The notes under the pieces are model-generated. The model was not told where the DNA came from. It saw nothing but the letters and a program-made list of their open reading frames with translations, and searched no databases. From Apiospora phragmitis (lineage: Eukaryota > Ascomycota > Sordariomycetes > Amphisphaeriales > Apiosporaceae), in NCBI GenBank assembly GCA_038363925.1, contig JAQQWL010000009.1:1364001-1428000 (forward strand): a stretch of DNA of 64,000 nucleotides, read 5' to 3'. Shown here piece after piece: positions 21,535-33,667 of this stretch (its first letter is position 1; every line of letters begins with the position of its first letter). The position numbers and the translations under genes were made by a program.

Positions 21535-24500
21535 TCACTGCGCCGCGTCCAAGATAGCTTCGAAGTCATCCGACTCCTCACACAAGCGACGGAACAACAC
21601 CTTCCCCTCATCGTTTCCTCCGCTGCACCTCTTTTTCAGCAACAGATCCCGGACCCCGCCCTCCTCCACGACGCGCCCGCCCTCCAGCACGACAACGCGG
21701 TCGTAGTCCGCGATCGTAAGCAGCCGATGGTCTATCGTGATGACGGTGGTGCCCGTCTGCGCCGCATGTATGCGCAGTCCGGCCTGGATGGCGGCGTCCG
21801 CCGCGTGGTCGACCGACGCCGTCGCCTCGTCCAGCACCAGGACCTTGGAGTAGCGGAGCAGGCCGCGCGCCACGCAGAGGATTGGCCGCTGGCCGCGCGA
21901 GAGCTCCGAAGCCGCGGCGTCCAGATCGAGGTGGTGGTATTTCATGGAGCGCAGCACGGCGTCGATTTCGGCGTCGCTGTGGCGGCTTAGGGGGTTCAGG
22001 CTTTGGCGGACGGTGCCGCCAAAGAAGGAGAAGAGTTGCGCATCGTCCTGCGGGAACACGGTGATGGACTCGCCACGCAGTGGTGATAGGGCCGCGGTCG
22101 AGATGTCGATCCCATCGATCTCGACCGAGGAGCCGGGGTCGAGGTCCAGGCCCCGCAGGAGAGCGAGGGCCAGAGAGCTCTTGCCGGCACCGGTGCGGCC
22201 GACGATGGCGACTCGCTCGCCGGCTTGGACTTGGAACGTCACGTCCTTGAGCGCCGGCTCGAGGTGGGGCTCGTAACGAGCGGTCAGTTTCTGGAAGCGG
22301 ACACCGCCGCGCCGCGGCCAGTCGGGCGGAATTTCCGACAGATTGCCTCCTGTCCCAGTCATCGCTGTGGAAACAAGTGGTAGCAGCTGATTCTCCATAG
22401 GCTCGGCTCCTGCTCGGACTCCGTGTACTCGACTATCCGCTCGAGCGACGTCAAGTTCTCCTGGATGATGGCGTAGATCTGCGCAAACCAAAGCATGTTC
22501 TCGGTGAAGGACATGGCGTACATGAGCACGAGGCCCGCCACGCCCGGTTCGAGGGCGCCGATGCACCCGACCGGGCCCGCGTAGACGACGAAGGCGCCCG
22601 TCGCGGCAAGGACGACGCCGCTCAGCGCGTGGATGCGCAGCGTCAGCCACTGCTTGGCGGCCGCGAGCAGCAGGAAGGTGCCGTTCAGCCGGTCGACGGC
22701 GCGCGCATGCTCGCACCCCAGCATAGCCCAGCATAGCCCCGTAGAGCCCGTAGCCGCGGACGCTGACGCGGCCGGCCAGGGTCTTGCCGACGAGCTGGTA
22801 TAGCGGGGAGCGCGCCGCGGCCTCGAGGCGCTTGAGGTCGCGGGCACCGCCGATGTAGAGACGCACGACGGCGTAGTACGCGGCGGAGACGAAGAGGAGG
22901 GCGGGAGCATGTAGAGAGACGGGAGCGCCCACAGGACCAGGCCGGCGACGAGGGTGACGGAGGCGGCTATCTGCAGCGCGCTGATGGCGAAGGAGACGAG
23001 CTGCTGGTCGACGACGCTGACGTCCCGGGAGAAGCGGTTCATGAGCTGGCCTAGGGGGTGGTGGCTGAAGAAGACGAAGTTGGCGAAGAGGACGGAGCCG
23101 AGGAGTTGTTCGTAGATCTTCGAGAACGCTCTTAGGGAGCCCCAGAGTGTGATCATGTCTCGCACGAATGTGATCATGGCATAGGCGGCGCAGATCGCCG
23201 CATAGCCTACGAGATGATACCACGGGCTCACATCGGCGGCTTTAGCGGATGTGATGATGATGACGTCTTCTATGGTTCTTTCCCCCGCCTTGTCATTGTC
23301 GTGATGATTGCTATTGTACTGGAACGCCCATTGCTTGATCCAGAGGTTCGTGCCTAGTGACGCCAGCTGTTGAAGAGCAAAGCCACATACGACCAGGATC
23401 CAGAACCAGAATGAACCCATTGAGCTTAGGTAGTACCTCATAACAGACCATGACACCGCACCGTCGAATTTGCTTTCTTGGTGTCCTTCATTCCCAGCTG
23501 TTCCGTTCACAGTCTGCTCTCCTATATCTGAATCTGGCGTGTCCTCCACTTCTTCAGTTGAGACAGCGGTCGTACCCTTATGAGAGGAGTCTGCCAGCGA
23601 TGCATCTGCAGAAAGGGGCTGTTCAACAAATGCGGTCTTGAGGATATAATCAGCATTCCCCTGTGCCTTAATCCGCCCATCCTCGAGCTCAACTGCATAA
23701 TCGCAATGCGGAATCGCAAGCTGAATGTGATGGGTAGCCAAGATGCAAGTTCGGCCATGCATCAGGGGGCCCTTTATGGCGTGGAAGAAGATGTGGTTCG
23801 CAGTGCGCGAATCGACAGCACTGAGGCAATCGTCGAGAAGAACCTGCCTGGAAGGACTATATAGAGCTCGAGCTAGCGCGACTCGTTGCTTCTGGCCCCC
23901 TGAGAGCCGACTCCCATTATCTCCGGCGAGCGTCTGGTCTCCCTCGCCTAAAGCCGCCTGGTCAGGGCTTAGGGCGACGGCTTTCAGCACTTTCTGGTAG
24001 CGCTGGCCATCGAATGGCAGACCGAGCAGGATTTTGGCTCGTATGCTTCGGTTCATTATCCATGCTTCGTGCGGATAGTACGCGGTCGTGTCAGTGAGCC
24101 CCAGTAACACGCCCGCCTGCTCCGTGCCACCCCACCCGTTCTGGTTCCCGGTGGATGGCACATAGACCTGGCCATGTTGAAGATGCATCTCCCCGAGCAG
24201 GGCAAGTAAGAGGGATGACTTGCCAGAACCGCTGGGACCATAAACAACATTGAGCCCGCCTTGTCGAAACTCGATGGTTAGGCTGCAGAGCGTGAAATTT
24301 ATGCGACCCGGTTCTGAATCTTCAGGAGAGGTGTCTGAGGAAGTCCTAACGGAGGTGCTAGCGTTGCCGAATGACCATGTCAAACTAGCCTTATCAAATC
24401 CAACCGCGGTCGGGGAAGCACTGCTTAGGTTCTGTGAGTGCCGGCCGGCCTCGGGCTCCTGTAAGAACCGTTCGACCCGTATAAGGGACTTGTAGGCTTG

Positions 24501-25909
24501 GATCAGAAACGTGACCGAGTCCGCCAACCGGTTCAGGGGGATTCGCAGCACCGCAAACGTCGCGAGCGCAGGGAAAGCCACCGAGGTCTCCAGCCGGTTG
24601 CGCCACACGACGGTGTAGAGGAAGAACGTGATCAGCGTGGATAGGAAGGGAAGCGAGTAGAACACGGTCATCGAGATCGACCACCAAATGAAACGGGTCC
24701 GCAACTTTTTCAACTCTGCAGACCGTATCTCTCGGACACGCTCGCGAAACGGAACCTCCCATGCGTGATACTTGATGGATTTGATGGTGCGAAGAAGCGA
24801 GTCGCTGGCCTGGATTCTCGCATCGGTGGCCGAGAGCAGCTCTCCCTGCACAGATGCAAGGCGCTTGGAGAGCTGCACGTTGACGGGGAGTAACGCTACC
24901 ATAGGTATAACTCCGAGGATACCACTCGCTCCCAAGATTCGATATAAGAGATACGTCCCGATGGCGATTTGCACTGGAAACGTGACCCAGACCAAGTAAA
25001 GACGGCCGCTCATGACACTGATGTGGTCGACGTCCCCCGAGACCATGTTGAGGATAGTCCCATCTGTAGTGTGGCTCGCGTCTTGCTCCTCTAGGGCGCC
25101 CGAAGCCGAGCGGGACGGTCGCGGTGGCGTCACCACCACCCTCTTGCAGATCTTCTCGTATGTTTGACTCAGCAGCACGGCGCGCAGCTTCGCATTGATC
25201 ATGTTGCCCTTCCATCCACACTGCGACTCCGCCAGACCAGCAACAGAGACCGAGAGGAACAGCCCCGCGACACAAAACCAGGCAGTGCGTCTTTCTATGC
25301 AGTCCGAAGATGACTCGGCCTCGAGGTACTCAAGAATCAGCTTAATGAGCAGTGGCATCGGTGTATCACGAAAAGACCTAGAAACAGCAAGATCCGGACG
25401 AAGTAGTACAAGTACATATCCTGCCGGTTAGGGTGGTCTGGAAATGCTAAAGGTAGCAGCACGGCGGTACACGTTATCTGTATAGCGTACAAGGCCATCG
25501 AATGTGGCTGCAGGCGAGCGTCTACTGCAACAGGACCGAGACATCGTGTCAATGCAAGAAGCAACAGACAAGCAGAGATCGACAATGATATCGTCGAGCC
25601 ATATTCTTCGAGACCAACGAGGCGGGCCGCGTCTGTAAAGACGATTATAGAGAGTATGAGGATCTCCAGAGATTTTATAGGCCGCGAGATCTTGACGCGG
25701 GTCAATAGGCATGCGCTGCCGGTAGGCCTCGAATCTAGCGAGATAGGGCGATACCGCACATCTTGGTAATAACCGATGACAATGACGGTGAGTAAAAGAA
25801 GACATGCCGCCGCTGGAACAAACAGATCTAAAAGTCTTTTCACAGCACACGCGGGGATAATATGCTGCTCGCCTTGCCGATCCGGTATTGAGCACATAAT
25901 AGCATTCAT
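21535..25909 (-). CDS. ABCC (MRP-type) ABC transporter, frame disrupted
   Basis: An ABC exporter with an N-terminal TMD0 (25909 to about 25430, hydrophobic helices from VPAAACLLLLTVIVIGYY on), then TMD1-NBD1-TMD2-NBD2. NBD1 has Walker A GPSGSGKSS, signature LSGGQKQRVALARAL and Walker B VLLDDCLSAVD. NBD2 has VGRTGAGKSS, LSRGQRPILCVARGL and VLVLDEATASVD. An intron probably ends at CTAACCGGCAG (about 25428), leading into RSFRDTPMPLLIKLILEYL. The linker normally found between TMD0 and TMD1 is not recognisable. Inside TMD2 the frame shifts near 22898-22906 (one base short) and returns at a 10-bp tandem duplication, CAGCATAGCC twice (22719-22738). A third one-base shift lies near 22400. The last frame ends at 21535. 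It would export conjugates or drugs across plasma or vacuolar membrane; it may be a decaying gene or contain sequence errors. Confidence 0.78.
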
Positions 25910-27234
25910 TCTCGAATGGCTTCACTCATTGCCCTCGTTGGAGTGTCCTGTTCGAGATGTTCTGTGGTTTTTAACAGGAATAAGTGATTTATACGACGGG
26001 AACGCCCAAATTATTGGCACCATGACGGATCCAATGAGGAAGCTTGGTTGGTTACACATCTCATCGGGAGCAGGGGTAACTGAGGAACACAGATAATCAG
26101 ACGCGCAATGATGACCCGACAGACTGGCTTCCGCGTCAGCATCATCGACCATTATCGCAATAGGCAACAACAACACGTTTCAGCGCTCCCTAATCTGGTG
26201 TCATTATGTAGGGAGGTTACAGATTAGGCTCCTCTAAAAAATCACTACCCTACAAGGCTCCTGCATAGTAATGGTTGTAGCCTGCAAGTAAAGTAAGGGG
26301 GCGCCAGTTGGGTCACCTGGATAAGGCAACCAATTCACCAGCTGGCTGGGCTACAGACGCACACATTTTCTATCTGTCTTTCTCACTATTAATTGATTGT
26401 TTTTCTGTCTTGACGCTTTTGCAGCCTTGAGGTTTTACTAATAATCTAATGAATCAGCCAGGAAGTTGTGTCAGTATCTTCGTTACCTGGCGTCTCTATT
26501 GATGGGTAGTTATCTTCGTGCCCTTGAAAGTGACCACTCCGGGGTTTTATAGGTATAAATTCACTGGAGAGTTTCGTAAACTATAATACTGTTAAACGAA
26601 ACTAGTGACCAACCTGGAGGATCCGCTTATCAGTTTAATGTAGTTAAAATGTCAAGTGGCCTCTAAAGTAGGATAATTAGGGGTAAAAACGGTTGACGAC
26701 GTTGATATTGGTAAGCAAACTTGTTTCTTTGCTATGCTCTTGTTGCGTAGTCCATCATGTCCCATTGAAATCATGGATGCAAATCAAGGATGCTCATGCC
26801 ACCGCTGCAGGTGATGACAATTTTGCTTGTTGTCTTAAGATTACGTGCAAGCCGAGCAGCCGAGACAGTTCGAGGCAGTCCGGAAGCAGCAAGGACCCGA
26901 CGTTGTGGCACCTTTCAAGGGCGAAAAGTGCTTAGGCATGACGAGGTATGGTGCGGGGTTTCTTCCTATGCTGGGTAAGATCGTGCAGGCGAGATCGATA
27001 GTCTATAAAGCTATACAGAGGCTGCATTGCCGATCCCTTCCCCATCTTCCATCTTGGCGCACACTCAGACGGGTCGGTCCCGTTCCGCCACTAGGTGCAA
27101 GGCGGCACGCTGCGAAAGAAGCGAAAACCTCGAGGGACGGGAAGAGAAAACGTCTATATATAGACAAGGACGCTGTAAAATCCAACTAGATACCGAGACA
27201 TGGTTCCTCACCAGTCTCGCCTTTTATTAGCAGG
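25910..27234. other. Intergenic between the divergent ABC transporter and GMC genes
   Basis: Shared upstream region of two divergent genes. No gene recognised. A short inverted repeat (CTAATCT ... AGATTAG) lies at about 26190-26227; too short to call an element. Confidence 0.5.
27155..27162 (+). promoter_or_regulatory. Probable TATA box of the GMC oxidoreductase
   Basis: TATATATA, 73 bp upstream of the start codon at 27235. Confidence 0.4.
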
Positions 27235-29210
27235 ATGTACGTGCTAAAAGTTGTGGTCTTCTTTCTTTTGGCCCTCAGCGGCTACTGCCGACACAACCCA
27301 TTACTACCAAAACAGGCCGAACTGGCTTCCGACTACGAATATGTCGTAGTAGGTTCAGGCCCCGGCGGTGGTCCCCTCGCCGCCAACCTCGCGGCCGCCG
27401 GCCACAAAGTCTTGCTCATCGACGCGGGCGGCGACTATGGCGACGAGCTTGTCGAGTCGGTGCCCGCCATGTTCCCCTTCTCGACCGAGTACGTCGAGAC
27501 CAAGTGGGACTTCTTCGCGACGCGGAGCCCGGACCCGACCGTCGAGGCGCAGAACCGCATCACCTCGTACCGCGTCCCCAACGGCACCGTCTACACGGGC
27601 CTGGACCCGCCCGCCGGGGCCGTGCCCATCGGCACGCTGTACCCGCGGGCCGGCACGCTGGGCGGGTGCGCGCAGCACAACGCGCTCATCGCCATCCGCG
27701 CGTTCGACAGTGACTGGGACGTCGTGGCGCGGAAGACGGGCGACGCCTCGTGGAACGGGCAGACCTTCCAGGACCTCTACCAAAAGATCGAGAACTGCGA
27801 CTACCTGCCCAACAGCATCCTCGGCCACGGCTTCACGGGCTGGTTCCACACGGCCTTGACGTCGCTGCTGACGGCGGTGCAGGACCTCAAGGTCGTCAGC
27901 ATCATCGTGTCCGCCGGCTTGGCGCTCGGGGTGGACATCACGACTTCGCTGATCGGCACAGTGGCCGGTCTGGCCGAGATCTTGTTGAAGGATGTCAATG
28001 CCCGGGGCGGACGATCAGCAAGGGTCCATACCAAGTTCCGCTGTCGATGAAGAACTCGAAGCGTGGCGGGGCCCGTGATAGGATTCTCGAGGTGGCCAAC
28101 GCCGTCGACATCCTTGGCAACAGGAAGTATCATCTAGATATCAAGCTGGAAACTCTAGTTACAAAGGTAAATCTGGATGGTGATCTCCGAGCCACTGGTG
28201 TGAGTTATATGGAAGGCAAGAGTTTGTATCGTGCAGATCCTCGTTCTGGATCTGCGACCGTTCTAGGAGAGGGCACTATAAATGCTACAAAGGAGGTCAT
28301 CATCGCCGGCGGCGCGTTCAACACCCCACAGATCCTCAAGCTGAGCGGGATCGGCCCCAAGGATGAACTGTCTGGCCTCGGTATCCCGGTCCAGGTGGAT
28401 CTGCCCGGCGTCGGCGCCAACCTCCGCGACCACATCGAGATTTCTACCATCAGCAAGTCCAACAAGGACTTCTCCCTCCTGAACGGCTGCACCTTCATGC
28501 AGGGGTACCCCGAGAAACCGGACCCATGCCTGGAGCAGTACCTCTCGGGCCTCGGCCAGACGGGCAAGGGCGTCTACGCGACCAACGGCCTGGCCATCGG
28601 CGTAGCCCTGCAGTCGACAGCGGCCACCCAAGACGACCCGGACCTGTGGATCTACGGCGGGCCCGCCAACTTCCCGGGCTTCTACCCGGGATGGGCCGCG
28701 GACGCCGTGGCGGACCACCGGCACTGGGCGTGGATCACGCTCAAGGCAAGCACGCAGAACCGCGCGGGCACCGTCACGCTCACGTCCACGGACCCGCGCG
28801 ACGTGCCGCGCATCGCCTTCAACACGTTCCAGGACGCCCGGTCGCGCGACCAGGACCTGCAGGCCGCGTACGAGGGCATCCGGTACGCGCGCGACGCCAT
28901 GGACAAGCTGCTGCCGCTCGACGGGGCCTTCGTCGAGGAGACGCCCGGCCGCGCCAACGTCTCGACCGAGGCCGAGGTCAAGGACTGGGCCGCCACCAAC
29001 AGTTTCGGGCACCACGCCTGCTGCACGGCGGCCATCGGCGGGGACGGTGAAGCGGGCGCCGTGCTCGACGCCAACTTTTCGGTGCGGGGCACCCAGGGGC
29101 TGCGGGTGGTCGACGCCAGCGCGTTCCCCGTGGTGCCTGGCTTCTTTATCCAGGTCCCGACGTATTTGTTGGCGGAGAAGGCGACGAAGGCGATATTGGA
29201 CGCGGCATGA
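27235..29210 (+). CDS. Secreted GMC (glucose-methanol-choline) family oxidoreductase
   Basis: Starts with a signal peptide (MYVLKVVVFFLLALSGYC). The FAD-binding motif VVVGSGPGGGPLAANLA follows near residue 40, GGCAQHNALIAIRAFDSDW fits the first GMC signature region, and GAFNTPQILKLSGIG is the second signature. The C-terminal catalytic region reads FGHHACCTAAIGG, then LRVVDASAFPVVPGFFIQVP. The enzyme oxidises an alcohol, sugar or related substrate with FAD, outside the cell; the substrate is unknown. About 658 residues, intronless. The frame breaks at 28001: adding one C to the CCC run joins LLKDVNA to PGRTISKGPYQVPLSM, as expected for the family. As written, the first frame ends at 28050. This looks like a one-base deletion of the kind seen in several genes here. 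Confidence 0.87.
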
Positions 29211-30251
29211 TTGGTTGCATATTTGATGCCTATATTATAAGTAGATAACCACATGTATGAAATCACAAAGTATGTATATTTAATATAGGTAGGCTCAATA
29301 TTTATCTCTACACATAAGTGCTGTCCCAATTCCAGGGGTCAATTCAGCATCCGTTCCCTCCCCTTTGACTTGGTTATTCATTGTCTATGTAGCAGGTTAC
29401 TGTTCGCCCACCAAGATTCTTCTCCGCGATGTTGAGCTCATCAGATCAAGGCGCCTTTGGACGACGAACAATAGTACACATATATCCCCCTTGGTGCATT
29501 ATTCCAGTCTCTTCTTTCTTAAGACATTTAAGTTAAGATTACGGCGAATAGGAGAAAAGCCCAACTGCAAAATGGCTCATTGATATGGTTGTTGCGCTCT
29601 CTGTTCCCCCAATGTCCTGAGTGACTGAGGGAGTAGACCATCACAGAACCTTCAGTATGACAAGGTAGCTTTGCATGTGGCATATCGACTTCGCGCTCAT
29701 AGATTTAGTTAATTTATCCAATTCAGAGGGTTTGTACTCTGTTGCTTCTGGGCCAAACCCCTACTGGATACTACAAAGAAAAAAGCGTCAGGCTGATGTA
29801 AGGCCCCTTTCTTCAAGGAAATATTACCATACATCGGCCGGAACTTAGGGGCCGGTGGTCGGTGTGGCCGATGATGGGCTATGGGCATCATGCAGCCTCC
29901 AGAGCCGATTATGTCAGACGATGGGGTTCGGGTTCTGATCACGGTACGCTCACAGCCTCGCTATCGCCAGCGAGGCTAGCGGTAGCTAGAGACGAAGGAT
30001 TCTCTTGGCCAATCACGCGGGTATTCATCCCTGCAGCATTTGGCTTGGAGATGGACATAATATCCTGAATAGTTCGGATGAGTATTTCTATAAGATGGAA
30101 ATCATATCCCGTTGGAAATTGGAAATAGCAAGAGTTGAAAGCCAAAGTCAAGCTATCATTTCCAATTCCCGTCCGTTCTCTCATCTTTTCCTCGCAGTTC
30201 ACAGCGTTATTCCAATCTTAGCTAGCCCCGATCCATTGAACCAATATCATA
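29211..30251. other. Intergenic, no gene recognised
   Basis: 3' region of the GMC gene and upstream region of the small secreted protein gene. Only short frames. Confidence 0.5.
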
Positions 30252-30913
30252 ATGATTTTCACCACCAAAGCGGTCCTCCTCTTTGCGGGTATGACTTTAC
30301 CTATCGCGGCCCATGCCCTCAGTCTCAACATCACCGCCATCACCGCCAATGGGACCGGCTCTTCGATCTTCGAGTGCTGGTCTCTGTGCGCACCTCTCGA
30401 AACGACCACGCAGCCGGGCCTGGTCGGTGCGGCCAGCTCGTTCCTCGGGGAGGTCGCCAACATGACTTACACGGTGACTTCCGCCGGCTTCGATGGCGGA
30501 GATCATAATGCTCCTTATAACCAGCAAGAATCCCTCCTCCTTTAGACGGCTTCGTTTCGTTGCAACGTATTACTAAAGCTCCTTCAGGGGTTTCAACTGT
30601 ATAATGTATTTAATAACTTGGGACTAATACAACTCCTTCTAGATGGGTCGTACCAATCACCGGGTTCGGCATTGTCACTCTCCCTGACGACCCGGCCGCA
30701 GGTCTGTACGTCGCTAAGGACATGCCCAACGGCATCATCTTCGCCGCCGATACCGCCGACCTTAGCCATGTTGGCCATGGCGCGCTGTTCCCGGGGTATA
30801 CCTCGACGATCCTCTTGCAGATCCCAACCTTGGGCAACAAGGTCCCGGAACACACCGTCCTACATGCTGGTTATTGTACATCCAACGACACGATAGGCTT
30901 AGCTACGCTGTGA
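30252..30913 (+). CDS. Small secreted protein, unknown function
   Basis: Two exons, 30252..30523 and 30643..30913, encoding 180 residues. The N-terminus is a signal peptide (MIFTTKAVLLFAGMTLPIAA). The mature protein contains SSIFECWSLCAPL, FLGEVANMTYTVTSAGFDGG, WVVPITGFGIVTLPDDPAAG and GHGALFPGYTSTILLQIP, and ends near CTSNDTIGLATL. The intron (30524..30642) starts with GC (GCAAGA) rather than GT and ends CTTCTAG. No usable GT donor exists before the in-frame stop at 30543, and the GC-AG splice joins the phases exactly (YNQ to WVVP). It has four cysteines and several N-glycosylation sites. Extracellular; I do not recognise a family. Confidence 0.72.
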
Positions 30914-32117
30914 TAGGATAGCAGCTGGTGTGGTGATGGTTAAAGGGTCCCTAATACTAGGGTCTCCGAGCTTTAAATATAACTGGGCTTCCCATCAAAA
31001 CTGACAGTATTGGTCAAAATTATGCCACGTTCTTTCCCTCCTTTCTTTTCCTTATTTTCTATAGATAAGTACTTAATAATGGGACCCTACTAGAAATACT
31101 AAAGGAGCATTAAGAACCTCTGTGCTGTCTCCTACGCGCTACAATTTCCTTCATTGTCTTCTCATTTCAAGTCTTTTATACGTTAGGACCCCGTCCACCT
31201 CTTCATTCACTATACCCCCATCTTGGTGAGCACAATACTCCACTGCACTTTTCACTTTATAATATGCCGCGAGATGGAGACCTGTCGTTTCCTGGCCCAC
31301 AGGAGGAATATCGACTTCCAACGAGAAGAGACACTGGGGCTGGTGTCTAGGTGGTCGAATATGACGGCGAGGACAGGGAGACGAATACCGGCGGCATCGC
31401 CTTCTCAATTACAAAGTTACCCATGAAGTCCCATTATGCGCATATTTGCACTCTATAGATGCATAATGACGAATATTGGTCTGACGCAATCCCCAGTTGC
31501 GGCCAACGGCTGGCGATCGTATGACATATTCATTAGCGTATTTACTTGTGTTATGGTAGTAAATACGGACCTATACAAGCCATGGAATAATGTAACTCAA
31601 AATCATGTTGAGCTCTGATAGGTGCGGGTTCCCACCGATGACAGGGTCCGGAGTCTGGCGTAGCTGGGGTATTTCTCCGGGGAGCATCGGCACTGGACCT
31701 GTTTTGGTAGACTCGGAGCCAGGTTGCCGAAGAGGAGGCAGCGAACCAAAACACGACAGCACAAGCGACGGAGAATAAGAAAGACGACCGAAAGATAAAC
31801 GAGAGCAATGCTGCCCTCGCCCTGCCCATTGTAACCACGGCTTATGCCGTGTGATCGCATGGAGATCGGACCATCGCCCTGCAACACCTCCCTTTGATGC
31901 GAAATATCTGGGGTTACTACGTGAATACGAGCTACTTACCCAACTCGGCCAAGTAGAACACCACCATATGGGCGGCAATCGCGGCATCCGCCATGGACAC
32001 CCGAATACTTAAGCTAAGGCCTTTCCTGACCCAGCTCGTGGTGGCTTTTGGGTAGCACCAATCGCTAAGGCATCGACGAGAGCTTGCGACAATTTGCTGC
32101 CGTCCGCCGCCATCATC
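30914..32117. other. Intergenic, possible small minus-strand gene
   Basis: No secure gene. On the minus strand a start at 31995 (MADAAIAAHMVVFYLAEL), a GTAAGT donor and a possible GGCAG acceptor would join to a hydrophobic stretch (SIALVYLSVVFLILRRL) and end at 31603. The product would be a short membrane-like peptide; this is too weak to call. Confidence 0.3.
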
Positions 32118-33488
32118 ATGAGATCCGCAACTCCCTGGGCCTCCCGCGCCCTGCTGCTGCTCGGCGCCGTGCTGAGCGGCGTGGACGTCACCCGGGCCGA
32201 CAACCCGATCGTGCAGACCATCTTCAGTACCGACCCGGCGCCCATGGTCTACAACGACCGGGTCTACGTCTTCACCGGCCGCGACCAGGACGGCGCGACG
32301 ACCTACGACATGCGCGAGTGGCACCTGTACTCGTCGGCCGACATGCAGAACTGGCAGGACCACGGCGTGCCCGCGAACCTGGCCACCTTCAGCTGGGCCA
32401 ACGCCAACGCCTGGGCGGGGCAGACGGTGCAGCGCAACGGCAAGTTCTACTTCTACGTGCCGGTGCGGCAGAACAGCGGCGCCATGTCCATCGGCGTCGG
32501 CGTGAGCGACACCGTCGAGGGGCCCTACAGGGACGCGCTGGGCAAGCCGCTGGTCTCGAACAACGAGATCGACCCGACCGTCTACATCGACACGGACGGC
32601 CAGGCGTACCTGTACTGGGGCAACCCGAACCTGTCGTACGTCAAGCTGAACGAGGACATGATCTCGTACAGCGGCGGCGTCAACAAGGTGCAGCTCACGA
32701 CCGCCGGCTTCGGCCAGCGCAGCGGCAACGCCGAGCGCCCGACCACGTTCGAGGAGGGCCCCTGGCTCTACAAGCGCAACAGCACCTACTACATGGTCTA
32801 CGCGGCCAACTGCTGCTCCGAGGACATCCGGTACTCGACCGGACCCAGCGTGACAGGGCCCTGGACCTACAAAGGGGTCATCATGGCCTCAGCCGGCGCC
32901 AGCTTCACCAACCACCCGGGCATCATCGACTACAAGGGCAAGTCGTACTTCTTCTACCACAACGGTGCCCTCCCAGGCGGCAGCGGCTACCAGCGGTCCG
33001 TGGCGGTCGAGGAGTTCGCCTACAACGCCGACGGCACCATCCCGACCCTCAAGATGTCGACGGGCGGCCCCGCGCAGGTCGGGACCCTGGACCCCTACGT
33101 GCGCGTCGAGGCCGAGACCATGGCGTGGTCGCAGGGCGTCAAGACGGAGACGGCCAGCGAGGGCGGCATGGCCGTGTCCTTCATCAACAACGGCGACTAC
33201 ATCAAGGTGCGCGGCGTCAGCTTCGGCAGCGGCAGCGGCGCCACGTCCTTCAGCGCGCGCGTCTCCTCGGCCACCAGCGGCGGCAAGATCGAGCTGCGGC
33301 TCGGCAGCGCGACGGGGACGCTGGTCGGCACCTGCACGGTGGCCGGGACGGGCAGCTGGTCGACGTGGACGACGGTGACGTGCCCCGTGAGCGGCACGAC
33401 GGGCACCAAGGACCTGTTCCTGCGCTTCACCGGCGGCTCCGGCAACCTGTTCAACTTCAACTGGTGGCAGTTCAGCAACGGCGGCTAG
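32118..33488 (+). CDS. Secreted GH43 glycoside hydrolase with C-terminal CBM6
   Basis: Intronless, 456 residues, very GC-rich. A signal peptide (residues about 1-27, ALLLLGAVLSG) precedes a five-bladed beta-propeller GH43 domain. The three catalytic acids of the family are visible: D39 in STDPAPMVY (base), D152 in NNEIDPTVYID (pKa modulator) and E212 or E213 in TTFEEGPWLYKR (acid). Residues about 327-456 form a CBM6 (RVEAETMAWSQGVKTE, then FINNGDYIKVRGV). It likely removes arabinose or xylose from plant cell-wall arabinoxylan or arabinan outside the cell; the exact specificity cannot be told. The start at 32118 gives the signal peptide. The stop at 33488 is followed by linker-like and CBM1-like sequence, so the ancestral protein was probably longer. 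Confidence 0.88.
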   Translation: MRSATPWASRALLLLGAVLSGVDVTRADNPIVQTIFSTDPAPMVYNDRVYVFTGRDQDGATTYDMREWHLYSSADMQNWQDHGVPANLATFSWANANAWAGQTVQRNGKFYFYVPVRQNSGAMSIGVGVSDTVEGPYRDALGKPLVSNNEIDPTVYIDTDGQAYLYWGNPNLSYVKLNEDMISYSGGVNKVQLTTAGFGQRSGNAERPTTFEEGPWLYKRNSTYYMVYAANCCSEDIRYSTGPSVTGPWTYKGVIMASAGASFTNHPGIIDYKGKSYFFYHNGALPGGSGYQRSVAVEEFAYNADGTIPTLKMSTGGPAQVGTLDPYVRVEAETMAWSQGVKTETASEGGMAVSFINNGDYIKVRGVSFGSGSGATSFSARVSSATSGGKIELRLGSATGTLVGTCTVAGTGSWSTWTTVTCPVSGTTGTKDLFLRFTGGSGNLFNFNWWQFSNGG

Positions 33489-33667
33489 ACGTCGCCGCAG
33501 CCGACGACCACTGCGGCGGCGGGAGACGCGCCCGAGGCGATGTCCACCCAGGCGCCCGCACCCGAACTGTCAGGGCCTCTACGCTCAGTGCGGGCTGGAA
33601 CGGAGCAGCGTGCTGTTCACAGGGCACTTGCAAGGCCTCCAATGAGCGGTACTCGCAGTGTCTGTAG
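33489..33667 (+). pseudogene. Decayed linker and CBM1 (cellulose-binding) module after the GH43 stop
   Basis: Directly after the stop, the same frame continues as a T/P/A-rich linker (TSPQPTTTAAAGDAPEA). A second frame reads NCQGLYAQCG, and a third reads GWNGAACCSQGTCKASNERY and SQCL then stop. Together these are the parts of a fungal CBM1, with the cysteines and aromatic residues of the family. About 8 bp appear missing between QCG and GWNG. Three lesions separate it from the enzyme: the stop, a frame change, and the small deletion. Confidence 0.7.

Noticed and set aside
31603..31995. Possible two-exon membrane peptide on the minus strand
   Set aside because: Splice join is plausible but the product is short, unrecognised and rests on one hydrophobic segment.
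32084..33667. 527-codon alternative frame over the GH43 gene
   Set aside because: Arg/Gln/Gly-rich shadow except for its last about 30 codons, which are the CBM1 relic.
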